64,000 bases of DNA, from assembly GCA_016802295.1 (NCBI GenBank), contig JAESIW010000180.1, positions 982,076-1,046,075 on the forward strand, in the 5' to 3' direction. Both the position numbers and the translations under genes were made by a program. The notes beneath the pieces are model-generated. The model ran no database searches, was not told where the DNA came from, and saw only the letters and a program-made list of their open reading frames with translations. Source of the stretch: Brachionus rotundiformis. Taxonomy: Eukaryota; Rotifera; Eurotatoria; Ploima; Brachionidae. Shown here one piece after another: positions 11,395 through 23,435 of the stretch (positions are counted from its first letter, which is position 1; each line of letters starts with the position of its first letter).

Positions 11395-12211
11395 TTAATA
11401 TGTTGGTAAATTTTGATCAAAATTAGGATATGTATTAAGATTGAATGAGTGGCTTAGAGCGCTTGGCTGTAAGTTATTTTGGTAACGAATTGCATTTGGG
11501 TTCGGAATTGAACTAGAATTGAGAACTGTTCTAGGTCTTCTAAAAATCAATCCAATTCCTATTATAAAGACAAAGCAAATAATGAAAGAAATTATTTCCA
11601 AACAAAGCATGACAATGGTGACTGGAACCATATCAATATTAGCTTTTGTATAACTTCTTGTAGTGCTCTTGTTTGAAAAATAACTCCTTTTTGATTGAAC
11701 AGGATTATATTCCGAAAAACTAAAAACGCTTATCCAAACAAAAGTACCCATGGCCAAAACATTAACTAAAATATTGGTAATTAAAAGTGCGATATAAAGC
11801 CAATATTTTGGATATTTAACTAAATTAACAAATTATAAATGTTTAAAATAAATTTAAAGTTAATTTAAATTTTATGATCTTACTTAAAAGCAAAGCCAGA
11901 ATTGGTAAGGCCAAGAGGATGATGCCAACCCAAAAACCATGGTAAACGTAATAAAAAGCGCCTTTGAATACAATCAATATGATCTGCAGAACTATCTGTG
12001 CAATTGAGTGCAAAATCATCAAAATGCTAAAGACAATGGCAAACTTAGTTGGGTAATTCTCTTTCAACCTTCTCTCGAAGAATTCTCTTTGTTGTTGACT
12101 AAGATTGTGAGCATAAGCAATTCGCTGCTCGTAAGACAATGGATACACCGGGTTACCATATGCTGCTGATGGGATTGTAGCCAAATTTTGGTCCAATCTA
12201 TTTGGATACAT
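11395..12211 (-). CDS. four-helix (tetraspan-type) membrane protein
   Basis: Two exons, 12211-11884 and 11819-11395, join through a 64-nt intron to 250 residues. The first 50 residues are cytosolic-looking (MYPNRLDQNL onward; Pro, Tyr and Gln-rich, with a charged helix QQREFFERRLKENYPTK). Four hydrophobic segments follow, at about 54-80, 88-110, 114-136 and 175-200. The last two are separated by a polar Ser/Lys-rich loop. The protein ends in a Pro/Asn-rich tail. The arrangement resembles MARVEL-like or MS4A/CD20-like four-pass proteins, but I see no diagnostic motif and give no function. The single intron lies between the second and third helices. Confidence 0.75.
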
Positions 12212-13764
12212 TTTTTCTTATAAAATTTTCTAGCAAAAATAAGCTTTAATTTTAGATTAGCTAAATAAACTTATTTATATAAACTTTAAGATTTTTTTCT
12301 TATCCATTTTTATAAAGTAAAAAATCGTTTTTTTTTTTAAGATTTTCAATAAATATGAAATTAAAAATTATTTTCTTTTCATACTTTATTTTTATTGATT
12401 CATACAGGAAGTACTTAAGTGTTGTCAAGGAATTTCAACTTTTCATTTATTTATTTTTCAAATTTACATAACACTAAAACAAATTATATAAAATTACAGA
12501 TTAATTCTAATATCTACTGAAAAATCTTTGAATTGATCATCAACTTCAAGGTGCCCAAACATTAAGCTTAATTAAAGAAATTTAATCATAATTATTTTTT
12601 GCAAACCTCATGAGCAGATAATGGTCCGTCAGCGCCGAGAATTATTAGGCTCTCGCCAATTTGAATTTTTTATTTAGAATTATTTAGTACTTATTCAGGA
12701 ATACCTTATGATAAATATCTAATCTACGATGATGCCTTTCATTTAAAAAAATTTATTTAAAAAATAAAATTTTACTCATGCAATAGATCGACTACATTTT
12801 AGCAACCATACTGACCAATGGTACCAAAATAACTTGGACCCGAATAAAATAGGGGATCTTGAATTTGCAGAGATATCGTTTTTTTTTTTAATTTTTTAAA
12901 CATGTATAATGAAGCTAAATTATAAATTTTATTATTTTTATTAATAAAAAATTAACAAAAAATTTATTAATTTTATAATTTTTTATTAAATTTATTTTAA
13001 AAAATCGTTTTTAAATTTATTTATAAAATAAATAATTTTAATTAATATGAACAAAATGAGTCGGTAAAAAGATTTGAACTCTAAAAAAAATACAATAAAA
13101 ATGGTAACTATTTGTTAAAAATTTTACATTTTTAGATTTTTTGTGCAATATTTCAAAATTTAATAAGAAAATTTTCTGAAACATAGTACAAAAAAAACAT
13201 TAAAATATGAAGATAAAAAAATGAAAATTTTTTCACATATTGCCCTTCATTGACTGTAGGTGTTGTGGATATCAAGCTTCTACTGTACTTTTCAGAAAGG
13301 GTTTCAAAGCACCAAAACAACAAAACAGGTTCGTAAATATAAAACAGTCTCTACTCGTCCAACATTACGTTAGATAGTTGAATGGTACGAAAAATGCAAT
13401 CAAGTATCAGAAGATGAAAAAGAAATTTTTGTTGATTTTTTGAATAAAAATAAATCAAAACTCAGCAAATTCGAGTTTTTTTTAAACTAAACAATTATAC
13501 AAAAACTTTATTATTTTTTTATTTTTTTGGAATTTTTACTAAAAATATTGTGCACAAATATTAAGAGGAATGAAAATTAATTGGAACGAATTTTATCTTT
13601 TCTTATGATATTATTTGAATAAATTTTCAAGTGATGAAATTAATTTTCAGATGATTACTTTAAAATTGATTAATTGAAAAATTATACAATTTAAAAATTT
13701 AATCAAATTTTAAATTTTCCAGTGAAACAATTTAAAAAATATTTATTTTACAATATACATTTAA
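12212..13764. other. intergenic, AT-rich, with a possible transposase scrap
   Basis: About 1.55 kb. Around 13290-13480 the plus strand has a short stretch with mixed codons (VRKYKTVSTRPTL, EWYEKCNQVSEDEKEIF). It could be a worn transposase but matches nothing I can name. The rest is A/T runs. Confidence 0.4.
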
Positions 13765-13772
13765 AAATTATA

Positions 13773-13794
13773 GGGTCTTGCGGAGAATGTGAAC
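13773..13794 (+). repeat. left terminal inverted repeat of the Merlin-like element
   Basis: 22 bp beginning GGGTCTTG and ending GTGAAC. It differs at one base from the complement of the right end. Confidence 0.9.
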
Positions 13795-13924
13795 TTTATG
13801 TTCACCAAATTTCACAAATTTTGTGACCAAATTCAATTTAAAAAAAAATTTAATTTTCTGTGAACTAAATTTTTTTATGTGAACATCAGTTAATTTTAGT
13901 TAAAAAAAAATAAAATAAATTGTC

Positions 13925-14450
13925 AAAAATATTTTTTATGTTTTGTTGTTTTATGCAATTTTACTCCTTTAATATTTTTACATGGCACCGGATTGGCATA
14001 TTTGCTGAGTGCTATTTTTACTACATTCAAAGTCTCTTGTGTACTTGATATTGCAACCATAGCTTTTTCTGCAGCATTTAGATTTAAGACACCTAAATTC
14101 TCAGCAATTGTAATTTAATTTTCACCAAAACTTGACTCGGCATCGCTATTCTGGTCATTTTAATTAATACATTGTTCCAGGTGGATAATGTTTAGCTATA
14201 ACTTTTAGAATCACTTGATAACATTTAACTTTATCATTGTGGACGTTGTTACTGAATAGCCATATGAACTCATCTAAGCGGATTAAGCCCCTTTTACAGC
14301 CTCTTATTTCTTTGAATCTATGCTTTGATGAGTTCGTAAGGCTTTCAATGCGATCTGTGCATGCACCTTAAAAGTATTTTAAAAATAATATATAATAATA
14401 TCATTAAATAAGTATTATACGTGTTTCAAGGCCTAAAAACTGATTAAATT
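13925..14450 (-). pseudogene. ISXO2/IS1595-like transposase C-terminal remnant
   Basis: Reading right to left, one exon ends FNQFLGLETR at 14421. A 54-nt GT..AG interruption (14420-14367) follows. The frame resumes ACTDRIESLTNSSKHRFKEI, then GCKRGLIRLDEFIWLF. The TRACTDRIES...K...R...DEF.W pattern is the final catalytic-Glu block (N/D-x-IES) and the following helix of IS1595/Merlin-type DDE transposases. The glutamate in IES is the expected third catalytic residue. A stop follows, then more frame (ITIAENLGVLNLNAAEKAMV and onward). The upstream catalytic Asp residues are missing. The interruption fits a host-type intron. Confidence 0.75.
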
Positions 14451-14620
14451 TGTTAGCTTTAAAAAAAATAGGTACAAATTTCAAGAAGCATAGCAAAGTA
14501 AAGATTTTTAATTTTTTTTTTTATTTTTTAATCAAATTTTGTGATCATTTTTTATTTTATGTAGTTCACATTTCACATTTTAGGTAAGATTCTCATGGTC
14601 ACATTTTTTGGTGAACTACT

Positions 14621-14642
14621 GTTCACATTCTCCTCAAGACCC
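14621..14642 (-). repeat. right terminal inverted repeat of the Merlin-like element
   Basis: 22 bp, GTTCAC onward to CAAGACCC. It is the mirror of the left repeat and is followed directly by the octamer AAATTATA. Confidence 0.9.
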
Positions 14643-14650
14643 AAATTATA

Positions 14651-15931
14651 TCTTGAAAAAACTGATTGATTGAAGATCAAATATTAATAATAAATCAATT
14701 ATTCATATATGTTTATAGAAGAAGTATAAATAATTTTATTTTATTAAATGCTTTTAATTTATATAATATATTTATTTCGATTAAAAAAAAATTAATAAAA
14801 TAATATATACAATTAAAGAAAATGAATTATAAATAAATTTATCTTTAAAGTATATTTATCATAATAAGAATTTTAATTTTGAATTTTAAATCAACAAACT
14901 AAAGACTTGAGAATATAATTATTTCTAAAGAGATAAAAACGTTTTCAATTAATAAAATTTTTAATAATACCGGTAGTTTTTAATTTATAAAAAAAATGAA
15001 GAACTAAAAAAACCCATAAAAAAAAAACAAATTTTGTTACATGGATATCTTTACTAGTTATAAACTTAATCCTAAACAACACTTAATTTAAGATTAATAA
15101 ACGATTATTAGAGCATATAATAAATACGAACTTCATTTATTAGAACATATTGTGAGAAATAAAAATTTATTTTCGATTTTAGAAGCTATGCCAATTGAAA
15201 ATATACATTGGACAAATTGAATGTAAAATTATAATCTATAAATTATCTAATGAAATCAAAGTGACCTCATTTTTTGCAAAATATTAAATATCTTTATGTT
15301 CTCTCTTGTAAAACAAAATTTAACTTAATAAATAGCATTGAGGTAATTTTTCAAAATTTTAAAAATTCATTTTAATTTAGATACATAATTTAACTCTCTA
15401 GGTAGCTTAAATTATCTAATAAAAAAACAAAACCTTTGTCAAGTTTATTTTGCACTTTATTTCTCAATTGGCAGCTTAACAGCCATGTACAAAGCCCATG
15501 TATCTTCTAAAAGCAATAATAATATGGAGAATATTTGTGTTTGTAACCGAACCAAACAGAGCAGAATTAAACTTCTCTATAGCTTAGTTTAGTTATTTTT
15601 TAGTTATCAAAAAAGGCACTTGGTTGCATTCGCGACAATCTTTTTTTGTTCCACTTGAACTCTAAACATAAAAACGACGCAATTCTCCCTTGTTCTTACC
15701 AATACACTTTATTTTCATTTAAAATATCTTTTTTCCAAATTTATTTGCTTTGTTTGATTCTAATAGAAAAATATTTAAAAATAAATAGAGCCAAATGAAG
15801 ACTTTCTCTTCATTTTCTATTCTTATATCAAACAATCTTTCGTATCTACTCAAACTAAATCACATTTTTACTTTTTTTTTATTTTTTTTAAGTACAGAAA
15901 ATTTCTCTTAAATGAATAAATCAATATAAAT
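14651..15931. other. KDM5 upstream region
   Basis: About 1.3 kb of A/T-rich DNA. The last ~450 bases are somewhat more mixed and presumably carry the KDM5 promoter and 5' UTR. No named element is seen. Confidence 0.5.
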
Positions 15932-18900
15932 ATGTCACAAATAAAACTAAATGAGATTACAGAGGCAATTACGTTCACGCCGAGCGCTGACGAATTCAAG
16001 GAGCCACTGGAGTTTATAGAAAAAATTCGACTGATTGGTGAAAAGTATGGAATTTGCAAGATCATACCACCATCTGACTGGAGGCCTCCATTTGCAATTG
16101 ACATGTATAACTTCAAGTTTAGACCAAGAGTCCAAAGGCTGAATGAACTGGAGGTATTTGACATCTTTTTGTTGTACCATCCAAGCCCTTTTTATTTTTA
16201 ACCATTTTTTAACCAAATACATAAGCCTAAGTCTTTGTCTAAGTGGTGCATATTTTCCCAATTGACCTTGACATTTACAAGTTATCTTATTAAAATAGTA
16301 AAAAAACATGATATTTTTTTATCTCACCTGGTCACATTAATTCAACTATTTAATTAAATTAATTAGTCAATTTTAAATTTACTATAGTAGAATAAATTAA
16401 TTTTAAAATTTTAAATTCTAAAGATAAGGTCCAATTTTTGTCTTAATGGACTTTCCAAACTGGCAATTAACTTAAACACTTTATTAAGAAATAAAAAATT
16501 TAAAAAGTTTTTAAAGTCAAAGCTATTAAAATTATTGAATTAACTGATAATTAGATTGGTTGGAAAAAGTTATTTTATCTATGGGAAATTGGTGCACCGT
16601 AAAACACCAATAATGAAATAAAAAGTTATTTTAGTTATCGTTTGGCTATTTATTTATAGTTAATAAAGATTAATAGAAAAAATGCAAATTATTTGTTGAT
16701 AAAAATATTAATAGTTTACTTTAAGAAATTGATAAATAAGCTTTGGAAGATAAAAAAATTGGAGTTTTTTTGATAATTTTTTTTTAAAGGCTAATACCCG
16801 AATTAAGCTGAATTTTTTGGAAAAAATATCCAAATTTTGGGAACTACAAGTAAAAATGACAAAATAAATTCTTTTGAGCTTTGTGATAAAAATAAAAATT
16901 TAAATAGGGAAAAAAATTTAGAGTTCCGATAGTGGAAGGTCGGCAACTGGACCTATACAGAGTGCACAAAATGGTCGATGAGCAAGGCGGCTTTGAAGCA
17001 GTCTCAAAAAATAAGCGCTGGGCTTTTCTTGCCAAACAACTCAACTACAAAGACGCCTACACTTGCACTACAATAAAAATGCACTATGAAAACATTCTGT
17101 ACCCATATATTTTATTCGAGGCCGGTGTTACCATGCCCGGTGAGCCAGCAAGTCGCAAAACAAACGAACCAGAGTCCAAGGCCAAGAAAACCAAATCCAA
17201 AATAGATGAAGATAAATTAGAGCAGATAAAATGTTTGGTGTGCGATCGTGGAGACGATGAGGCGTTCATGCTTCTCTGTGATGGCTGTGACGATAGTTAT
17301 CACACATTTTGCCTCTATCCACCGCTCAAAGAGATACCCAAGGGAGAGTGGCGGTGTCCAGTGTGCATAGCACAAATATGCAAGAAGCCAACTGATGCAT
17401 ATGGATTTGGTCAGAGCAAAATAGAATACAATTTGAGTGAATTTGGCAAAATGGCTGACAAATTTAAGACAGAATACTTCAAAAAAAGTGTGCACGAAGT
17501 TTCGCTGGAGGAGTGTGAGCGGGAATTTTGGCGCATACTGGCCAGCCCAGAGGAGACAGTAGAAGTAGAGTACGGCGCTGACTTGCATACATTGGACACG
17601 GGCAGTGGCTTTCCGACCAAATCAAATCGTGGCAAATACAAGGAATCTCTGGATCCTTATGTAGACTCGCCGTGGAATTTAAACAATTTGTCTTTGCAAT
17701 CCAAATCGGTGCTGAGTCAAATGAACGTGGACATTTCTGGCATGAAAATACCATGGGCTTATGTGGGCATGTGTTTTTCGTGCTTTTGTTGGCATGTTGA
17801 GGATCATTGGTCCTATTCGATCAATTATTTGCACATGGGCGAGCCCAAGACTTGGTATGGTGTGTCCGGACTAGAGGCGGAAAAATTTGAACACACCATG
17901 AAGAAAACAGCACCTGAACTTTTCGAAAAATCACCTGATCTTTTGCACCATTTGGTAACAATCATGAATCCGACCTTATTGCAAGTGAATGGGGTGCCCA
18001 TATACAAAGTTCACCAAAAAGCCGGAGAATTTGTGGTCACGTTTCCGCGCGCATACCACGCCGGCTTTAACCAAGGCTTCAATTTTGCCGAAGCGGTCAA
18101 CTTTTGTCCAGCAGATTGGATGTCAATTGGCCGCTCGGCCATTGAGAATTACAAGCTAGTCAAAAGACACACGGTGTTCTCACATGACGAGCTGGTGTGC
18201 AAAGTGGCGCTAAACAAGACAAACATTGACTTGACTGTGTCCATGGCCATTCAAAACGAGCTCAAGGTTATGATTGACCAAGAGACCAGAGACCGAAAAT
18301 TGCTGCTCGACATCGGCGTCAAAAATGCGCGCCGCGTCAACTTCGAGCTCTATTCGGATGATGAGAGAACATGCGATTACTGCAAGACAACTTGCTTTGT
18401 CTCAGCATTGGTTTGCTCTTGCCAACAGGACCGGATCGTGTGTCTGAACCACTACGAACACTTGTGTCCATTTTCAACTGCTAATGGCAAAATAGCCCAA
18501 AACCAGGGGCACAAATTGACCATTCTGTACCGCTACGAAATGCAGGAACTGTGTCTCATGTACAACAAGCTTAAACAAAAATCAGACGAATACTTCATCT
18601 GGTGCAATAAAGTCAAAAGCCTTTTGGGTATCAATGATGACCCGGATTTGGAAATAATCGAGTCTGACTCGATCTACCACAAGCCTCATCTCAAGATGTT
18701 AATCAAGCTTTACCATGAAGCCAAAGATAAACAATATCCAGCTAAAATTTTCATGTTTAACAAAATGAGAATCAACTTGTTCAAGCAATTGGAAGAAGAG
18801 CTTAACAGAGCAGTTTGCATTGGCAAAGCATGCAAAAAGTATTTGAACATGTTCAAAGGAGGCGAGAGTAAAGAGTCAGATGACGATGTAATATTTGTCA

Positions 18901-21900
18901 AAGAGACCAGCATTAAATCTAAAAGGCCGTATTTGAGCGATTTAAAAAGCCTTCTAGAAGACTTGAATTCGCTCAAGTGCGAATTGGACGAGGCGGATGT
19001 GTTCCGCACTTTGGTTCAGGAGTGTGTAGACTATGAGGGCAAGATTAAAAAGATGGTTGATGAATGGAATTTGGACATGGTCGATGAGCTTGGCAAAGTT
19101 GTTGACTACTTGCAGCGCATTGAAATTGAATATCCGCCAAATTTGGTCGGGCAACTAAAAGTGATGCACAAACAGGCTGTTTGGCTGGACAAGGTGAAAA
19201 AAATTGAGCCCAGTACTTGTTTTACTGTGTTACAGGGTCTGATTGATGAATTTGTTTCTGAGTCGATGATTAGTAAACTCGACGACACAAAGTGCCACAC
19301 TTTGCAGAAAAATTTTGTCGACTTGCAAGAGTTGGTTTGTGTGGCTCAGTCGTGTGACCAAAAGGCTCAAAATTTGATTTCTAATGGAAGCAAGAGACTT
19401 GAAGACATGGAATTGTTGCTCGACGACTGTCGCAATATTCCCATTACGATGGAAAATGTGACCAAACTAAAAGAATTGGTCCGAAAGGCTCAGTTATGGA
19501 AACTAAAAGCAGAGAGTCTACTTAAAGTAATTAATCTGTTTTAATCTTTTTTATCTTGTTTAAATCTAAAAGATAAATATTTAAAATTAATAATTAAAAA
19601 AATTATTCTATGTAATTTCTTAATGATAAGACATATTTGATTTTTTTATGGCACTAAAGCTGTTGTCATTAGGTGTATCTTGCTGCTTGTAGACCCACTA
19701 ATAACAGATAATTGGTAATCAACTCCGGTGCTATTATTTGGTCCTTAGTTCTGGGCTTTATTTTACTTTAGTTTAAAAGTATTGTCTGAAGCGGTTAACT
19801 TTTGACAATAATTTTAATCAATGATTAAAAAAGAAAATTACCAATTAAAAATATTGGGTCTTGTAACATTTACAGCCAGGTCAGGTGTGAAAATGTCAAT
19901 CTATGGGCAATCATATTTGGTTAATTTTGGTTAATTCTAAGCTATATCATTCACATAAGATTAAATTATTGAATTATAAAATTAAATAAAAAAAAGTTTT
20001 AAAAACTGAAATTGGTCATTGACTTATTCACGCTTGGCCTGGTCAATTGGTTGTAGAAGTGAAAAGGCCCAAAATATTCTAAAAATAAATCATTCAAGTA
20101 ATTAAAAAATTAAAATTAAATATAAAGTAAATGAATAGCAGAACAAGACCAAATATTTTTATATTTAGGCAAAAAATGTGTTCATGAAATTAAAATATTG
20201 CCACCTAATCTGATAAAAACTAAAGATAATAAAAACTATATTTTTGTCAAATTCTTGATAAAAAAATTTTTTTACGAAAACTATTATTTGTTTTTTTTGC
20301 TTTTTAATTTATTTAATAATTAAGAAAAAATAAATTAAGTTTAGTTTTAAAGGATAAAAATTGAAAAGTTAAGAAAATTTTTGTTTAAGTCATAAAAATT
20401 TGTTTTTTAAAAAATATGACCTAAAATAAATTGAAACTTGATTATTATCTTTTCTTAACTGTTCGAAACTATTAAGAATAATTGTTACTTTAAGCTTAAA
20501 TATTTTTGAATATTTAAATTTGTTAATAAATCTTATGAATAAAAACTAATAAAAACTAATAAAGCTAAAATATTTATTATACCATAAAAGAATTCTAATA
20601 TGTCACTGCTTTTTGTACCACTATTTATGCTGCTTTGTGACAGAAAGCTAAAGTTTACCAATTGATACATTTACAAGTTTTGCAAAAATTAATATGAAAA
20701 AGTATTAATTTATTTATAATTTTCAGACTGAACCGTATGTCAAAGAGCTAAAAGAATTGCTGAAAGAAAGCGACGAGCTTCAGATAAGGTTCGACACAGC
20801 ACCAATCTTGCACACTCGCCTTAATTTGTACTCAGAATGGCTTTTTAAACTGGAAACAACATTTCAAAAATCGGACTCGGTCAAGACAATATTGGACATA
20901 CTGACACCACGTCTTGATCTCGAGCACTTCAATCACAAGCTACAGAACAGCCTGAAAGCGTGTGCCAGCACCAGCTCATCGCCTGTTTTAAGCGAAGTTA
21001 CCATGTCCAAATACATGACCAAGCGTCAGCGCGAAAAAAGCATCACATTGAATTCGAACAATTCTAAACCAGATGCTTTGGAGCCAAGCATTGAATCCAC
21101 AGTAGACTTCTATGCCAATGAACCAAACATTGACAACTTGATAGAAAAATACAAAAGTCTACAATACAAGGAGATTGAGTTGATAAAACAGAGTCGTCGT
21201 TTAAACATGGAAAGGATTCTTCTCTTGAAAAATTTTCTACAAAATGTTGTACAAAATCCTTGCGAACCAATTAACATCAAAGAAAATAGCCTAAATAAGA
21301 TAAAGTGCACCTCGTGCACCAGTTCTATGCTTAATCGAATATTTTCCTCAAGTCATTTTAACCAATGCAAGCTTTGTCTTGGTCTTTACTGTTCTGTGTG
21401 CAACAATGTAAATTTAAAGCAGTCCAAACTAAAGATGGCCGAGTCGACCAACTATCTATGTCCACAGTGCGACAGATCCAAGCGGCCAAAGCTCGACATA
21501 GTGGTTGATTTTTTGGTCAAATTTGACAAATTACAGGTCAAGTCTTTTGAGTCGAATGCACTTCAAATGTTTGTCAATCGAGCTCTCAGTTGGAATGAAA
21601 AATTTGACAAGATAATCAAAGAATTTGAAGGAGTGGTAAAAGAAAAAGACTTGGGCGACTCAATTGTGGACGAAAATGTAAACCCATTGAAGAAACAGGA
21701 ACTACATGACTTGCACATAGATGGTCTTTTGCTTGAAATAGACTCGACCAAGGTCCTTCAGCTGAACACTCTCATTGAAAAAATTGAAGTTAATGAATTG
21801 CTTGAGCTAAGGGCTATTTGTGACAAGCTAAATGACTTCAAGGAAAAAATTCAGCTGATCGAGTCGAGTGTTTCAATGAATCCACAAGTTGTGTCGCCAA

Positions 21901-22454
21901 GTGCCAGTCGGCCTAAACCGCAAAAAATAGATAAAAGTAAAGGTAACAAAATAGGCAAAGGCAGTGAGCTAAACGAAGCAGATAAGGCAAAAAATAAAGA
22001 CTGTAGGAATAAAAAGTCCAAGACAAAGGAGCACGATAGCTCGCACCCAAAGAGCCGCAAGAGAGAGATTAGCCAAGTGTATGATTCGGATGAGGAGCAG
22101 TGCGCAGCGATCAAGTGTATTAAGCCGATGGGTGACAACATTAAATGGGTGCAGTGTGACGGCGATTGTCAAAAATGGTTTCACATGGCATGTGTTGGTA
22201 TTACTAAGATAAAACGCAGAGAGAAGTATTTGTGTCATTCGTGTACCATGACACAGGATGAGAACTCAAATAGTTCTAGTAATGTCAGCTTGGTAAGTGG
22301 CAAAAATGGATCCAAAACAGCTCTAGAAGAGTCTTTGGAGCCGAGTCCGGATGGCTTGAAAAATGACCAAGATGCCAGTTCATCTATGATCAAAATGGAG
22401 ACAGATACAACCGAGAGTGTAAACTTAAATGCCACTATAGAAATAATCGATTAG
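15932..22454 (+). CDS. KDM5: lysine-specific histone H3K4 demethylase KDM5
   Basis: Exons 15932-16153, 16790-16849, 16908-19526 and 20727-22454 join in frame to 1542 residues, the family's usual length. The enzyme removes methyl groups from di- and trimethylated H3 lysine 4 with Fe(II) and 2-oxoglutarate. Domain order is complete: JmjN (about 10-70); ARID (about 75-185, with the 20-codon exon 2 supplying NTRIKLNFLEKISKFWELQ); PHD1 (about 203-247, CLVCDRGDDE onward); JmjC with iron ligands in HVED (His390, Glu392) and AYHAGF (His478); C5HC2 zinc finger (about 583-614); a long helical PLU-1 region; a divergent Cys-rich finger (about 1160-1214); and a C-terminal PHD (about 1425-1472) with the WFHMACVG signature. 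All JmjC ligands are present, so activity is expected. The 1.2-kb third intron is large for this window. Confidence 0.97.
19527..20726 (+). other. large last intron of KDM5
   Basis: 1.2 kb between a GTAATTAAT donor and a TTTTCAG acceptor, far above the typical 50-70 nt. A more mixed stretch near 19640-19920 has no coding frame. No nested gene or mobile element was identified. Confidence 0.6.
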
Positions 22455-23435
22455 TTTTCATTGGAAAACAATGTCTGAAATATAATTTTTTTTATAAATC
22501 AGACACCTGTGTAGTTGTAAAAATGATTATGTAGGTATAAGCAATTCTCAAATTTCTAGTTTTTTTTTTTAATGATTGTTGTAAGTTAATAAGTTAATCG
22601 TTTTCGTTGATTCATTTTTTGTTGGGTTGTTTACTTTTGTTGTACTCTGTTCTCTATTCAGATTTAAATGGTCTACATATTTTTATTTATAATTTAATTT
22701 AATCATTTTTAATTTATATTTCATTTAAGATTATATATTGTTCACTATTTAATGATATAATTGAATAAACTTCCAAAAGATAAACAAATGTTTTATATTT
22801 TAAATTAGAAAATTTGATTTCAATGTTGCCTAATAGCAACTATGTCCAGAAAACTTGATTTTTTAAATTTAAGTTCATAATCAATGTAGAAATAGATATT
22901 CAAAATAATTAGATAAAACTTTGATTACATAACTGTGCGAAAAATTTTAACATCATTTTAAACCCTCTAATTAAAAAATATAGATAAAAAATGATATAAG
23001 ATGCTGAAGAATGAATTATGTTTTTTTTTGAAATTAATAAAATAAATGAAAACAATAGTTTATATCAAACATTTATTAATTAAAATATAAATAAAAATTT
23101 TAATTCAATTTTAACTTCATTAAATACAGGCAATAAAAAATTTGCTCTTTGAAATTAAAATAATACGACAAGATTAAATTCTTTTTATATCTTCAATAAA
23201 ACTAATTAAAAAAAAACACTATTAAATAAAAAATAATAAATAAATAAATGCTCACTATAAATAGTTAAAAAGAGACTTTTAATGCGGACTGCTCATTTAT
23301 ACAATTATATACTTATTAGTCAATCGCAAAAAAAATAACAATTTTTTGTTCATTTTTAACTCAAGAAAATAATACCTGTTAAACTATTTCTTAAAATAAC
23401 CCTAGTATTGTTTTAACTAATTTATCTAATCATGT
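22455..23435. other. convergent spacer between KDM5 and CLEC16A
   Basis: The two genes converge here. AATAAA-type signals occur (for example TTGAATAAACT near 22760), suitable for the KDM5 3' end. Otherwise it is A/T-rich without features. Confidence 0.5.

Larger units (their letters stand above)
13765..14650. mobile_element. Merlin/IS1016-like DNA transposon, internally decayed
   Basis: The element proper is 13773-14642 (870 bp). It starts GGGTCTTGCGGAGAATGTG and ends in the inverted complement of that sequence with one mismatch over the first 22 bp. With a single indel the similarity continues to about 37 bp (GTTCACCAAA on both arms). It is flanked on both sides by the identical octamer AAATTATA (13765-13772 and 14643-14650), which I read as the target-site duplication. 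An 8-9 bp duplication and terminal repeats of this length are known for Merlin elements. Inside, the minus strand codes for the C-terminal part of an IS1595/ISXO2-like DDE transposase. The N-terminal half is absent, so this is a deleted, non-autonomous copy. Confidence 0.85.

Noticed and set aside
12600..12660. Possible tRNA or structured RNA around GTCAGCGCCGAGAATTATTA
   Set aside because: Only a weak partial stem; no A/B boxes and no cloverleaf.
17084..19300. Several minus-strand open frames of 60-120 codons inside KDM5 exon 3
   Set aside because: They lie antisense to a strongly conserved coding exon and show no family similarity.
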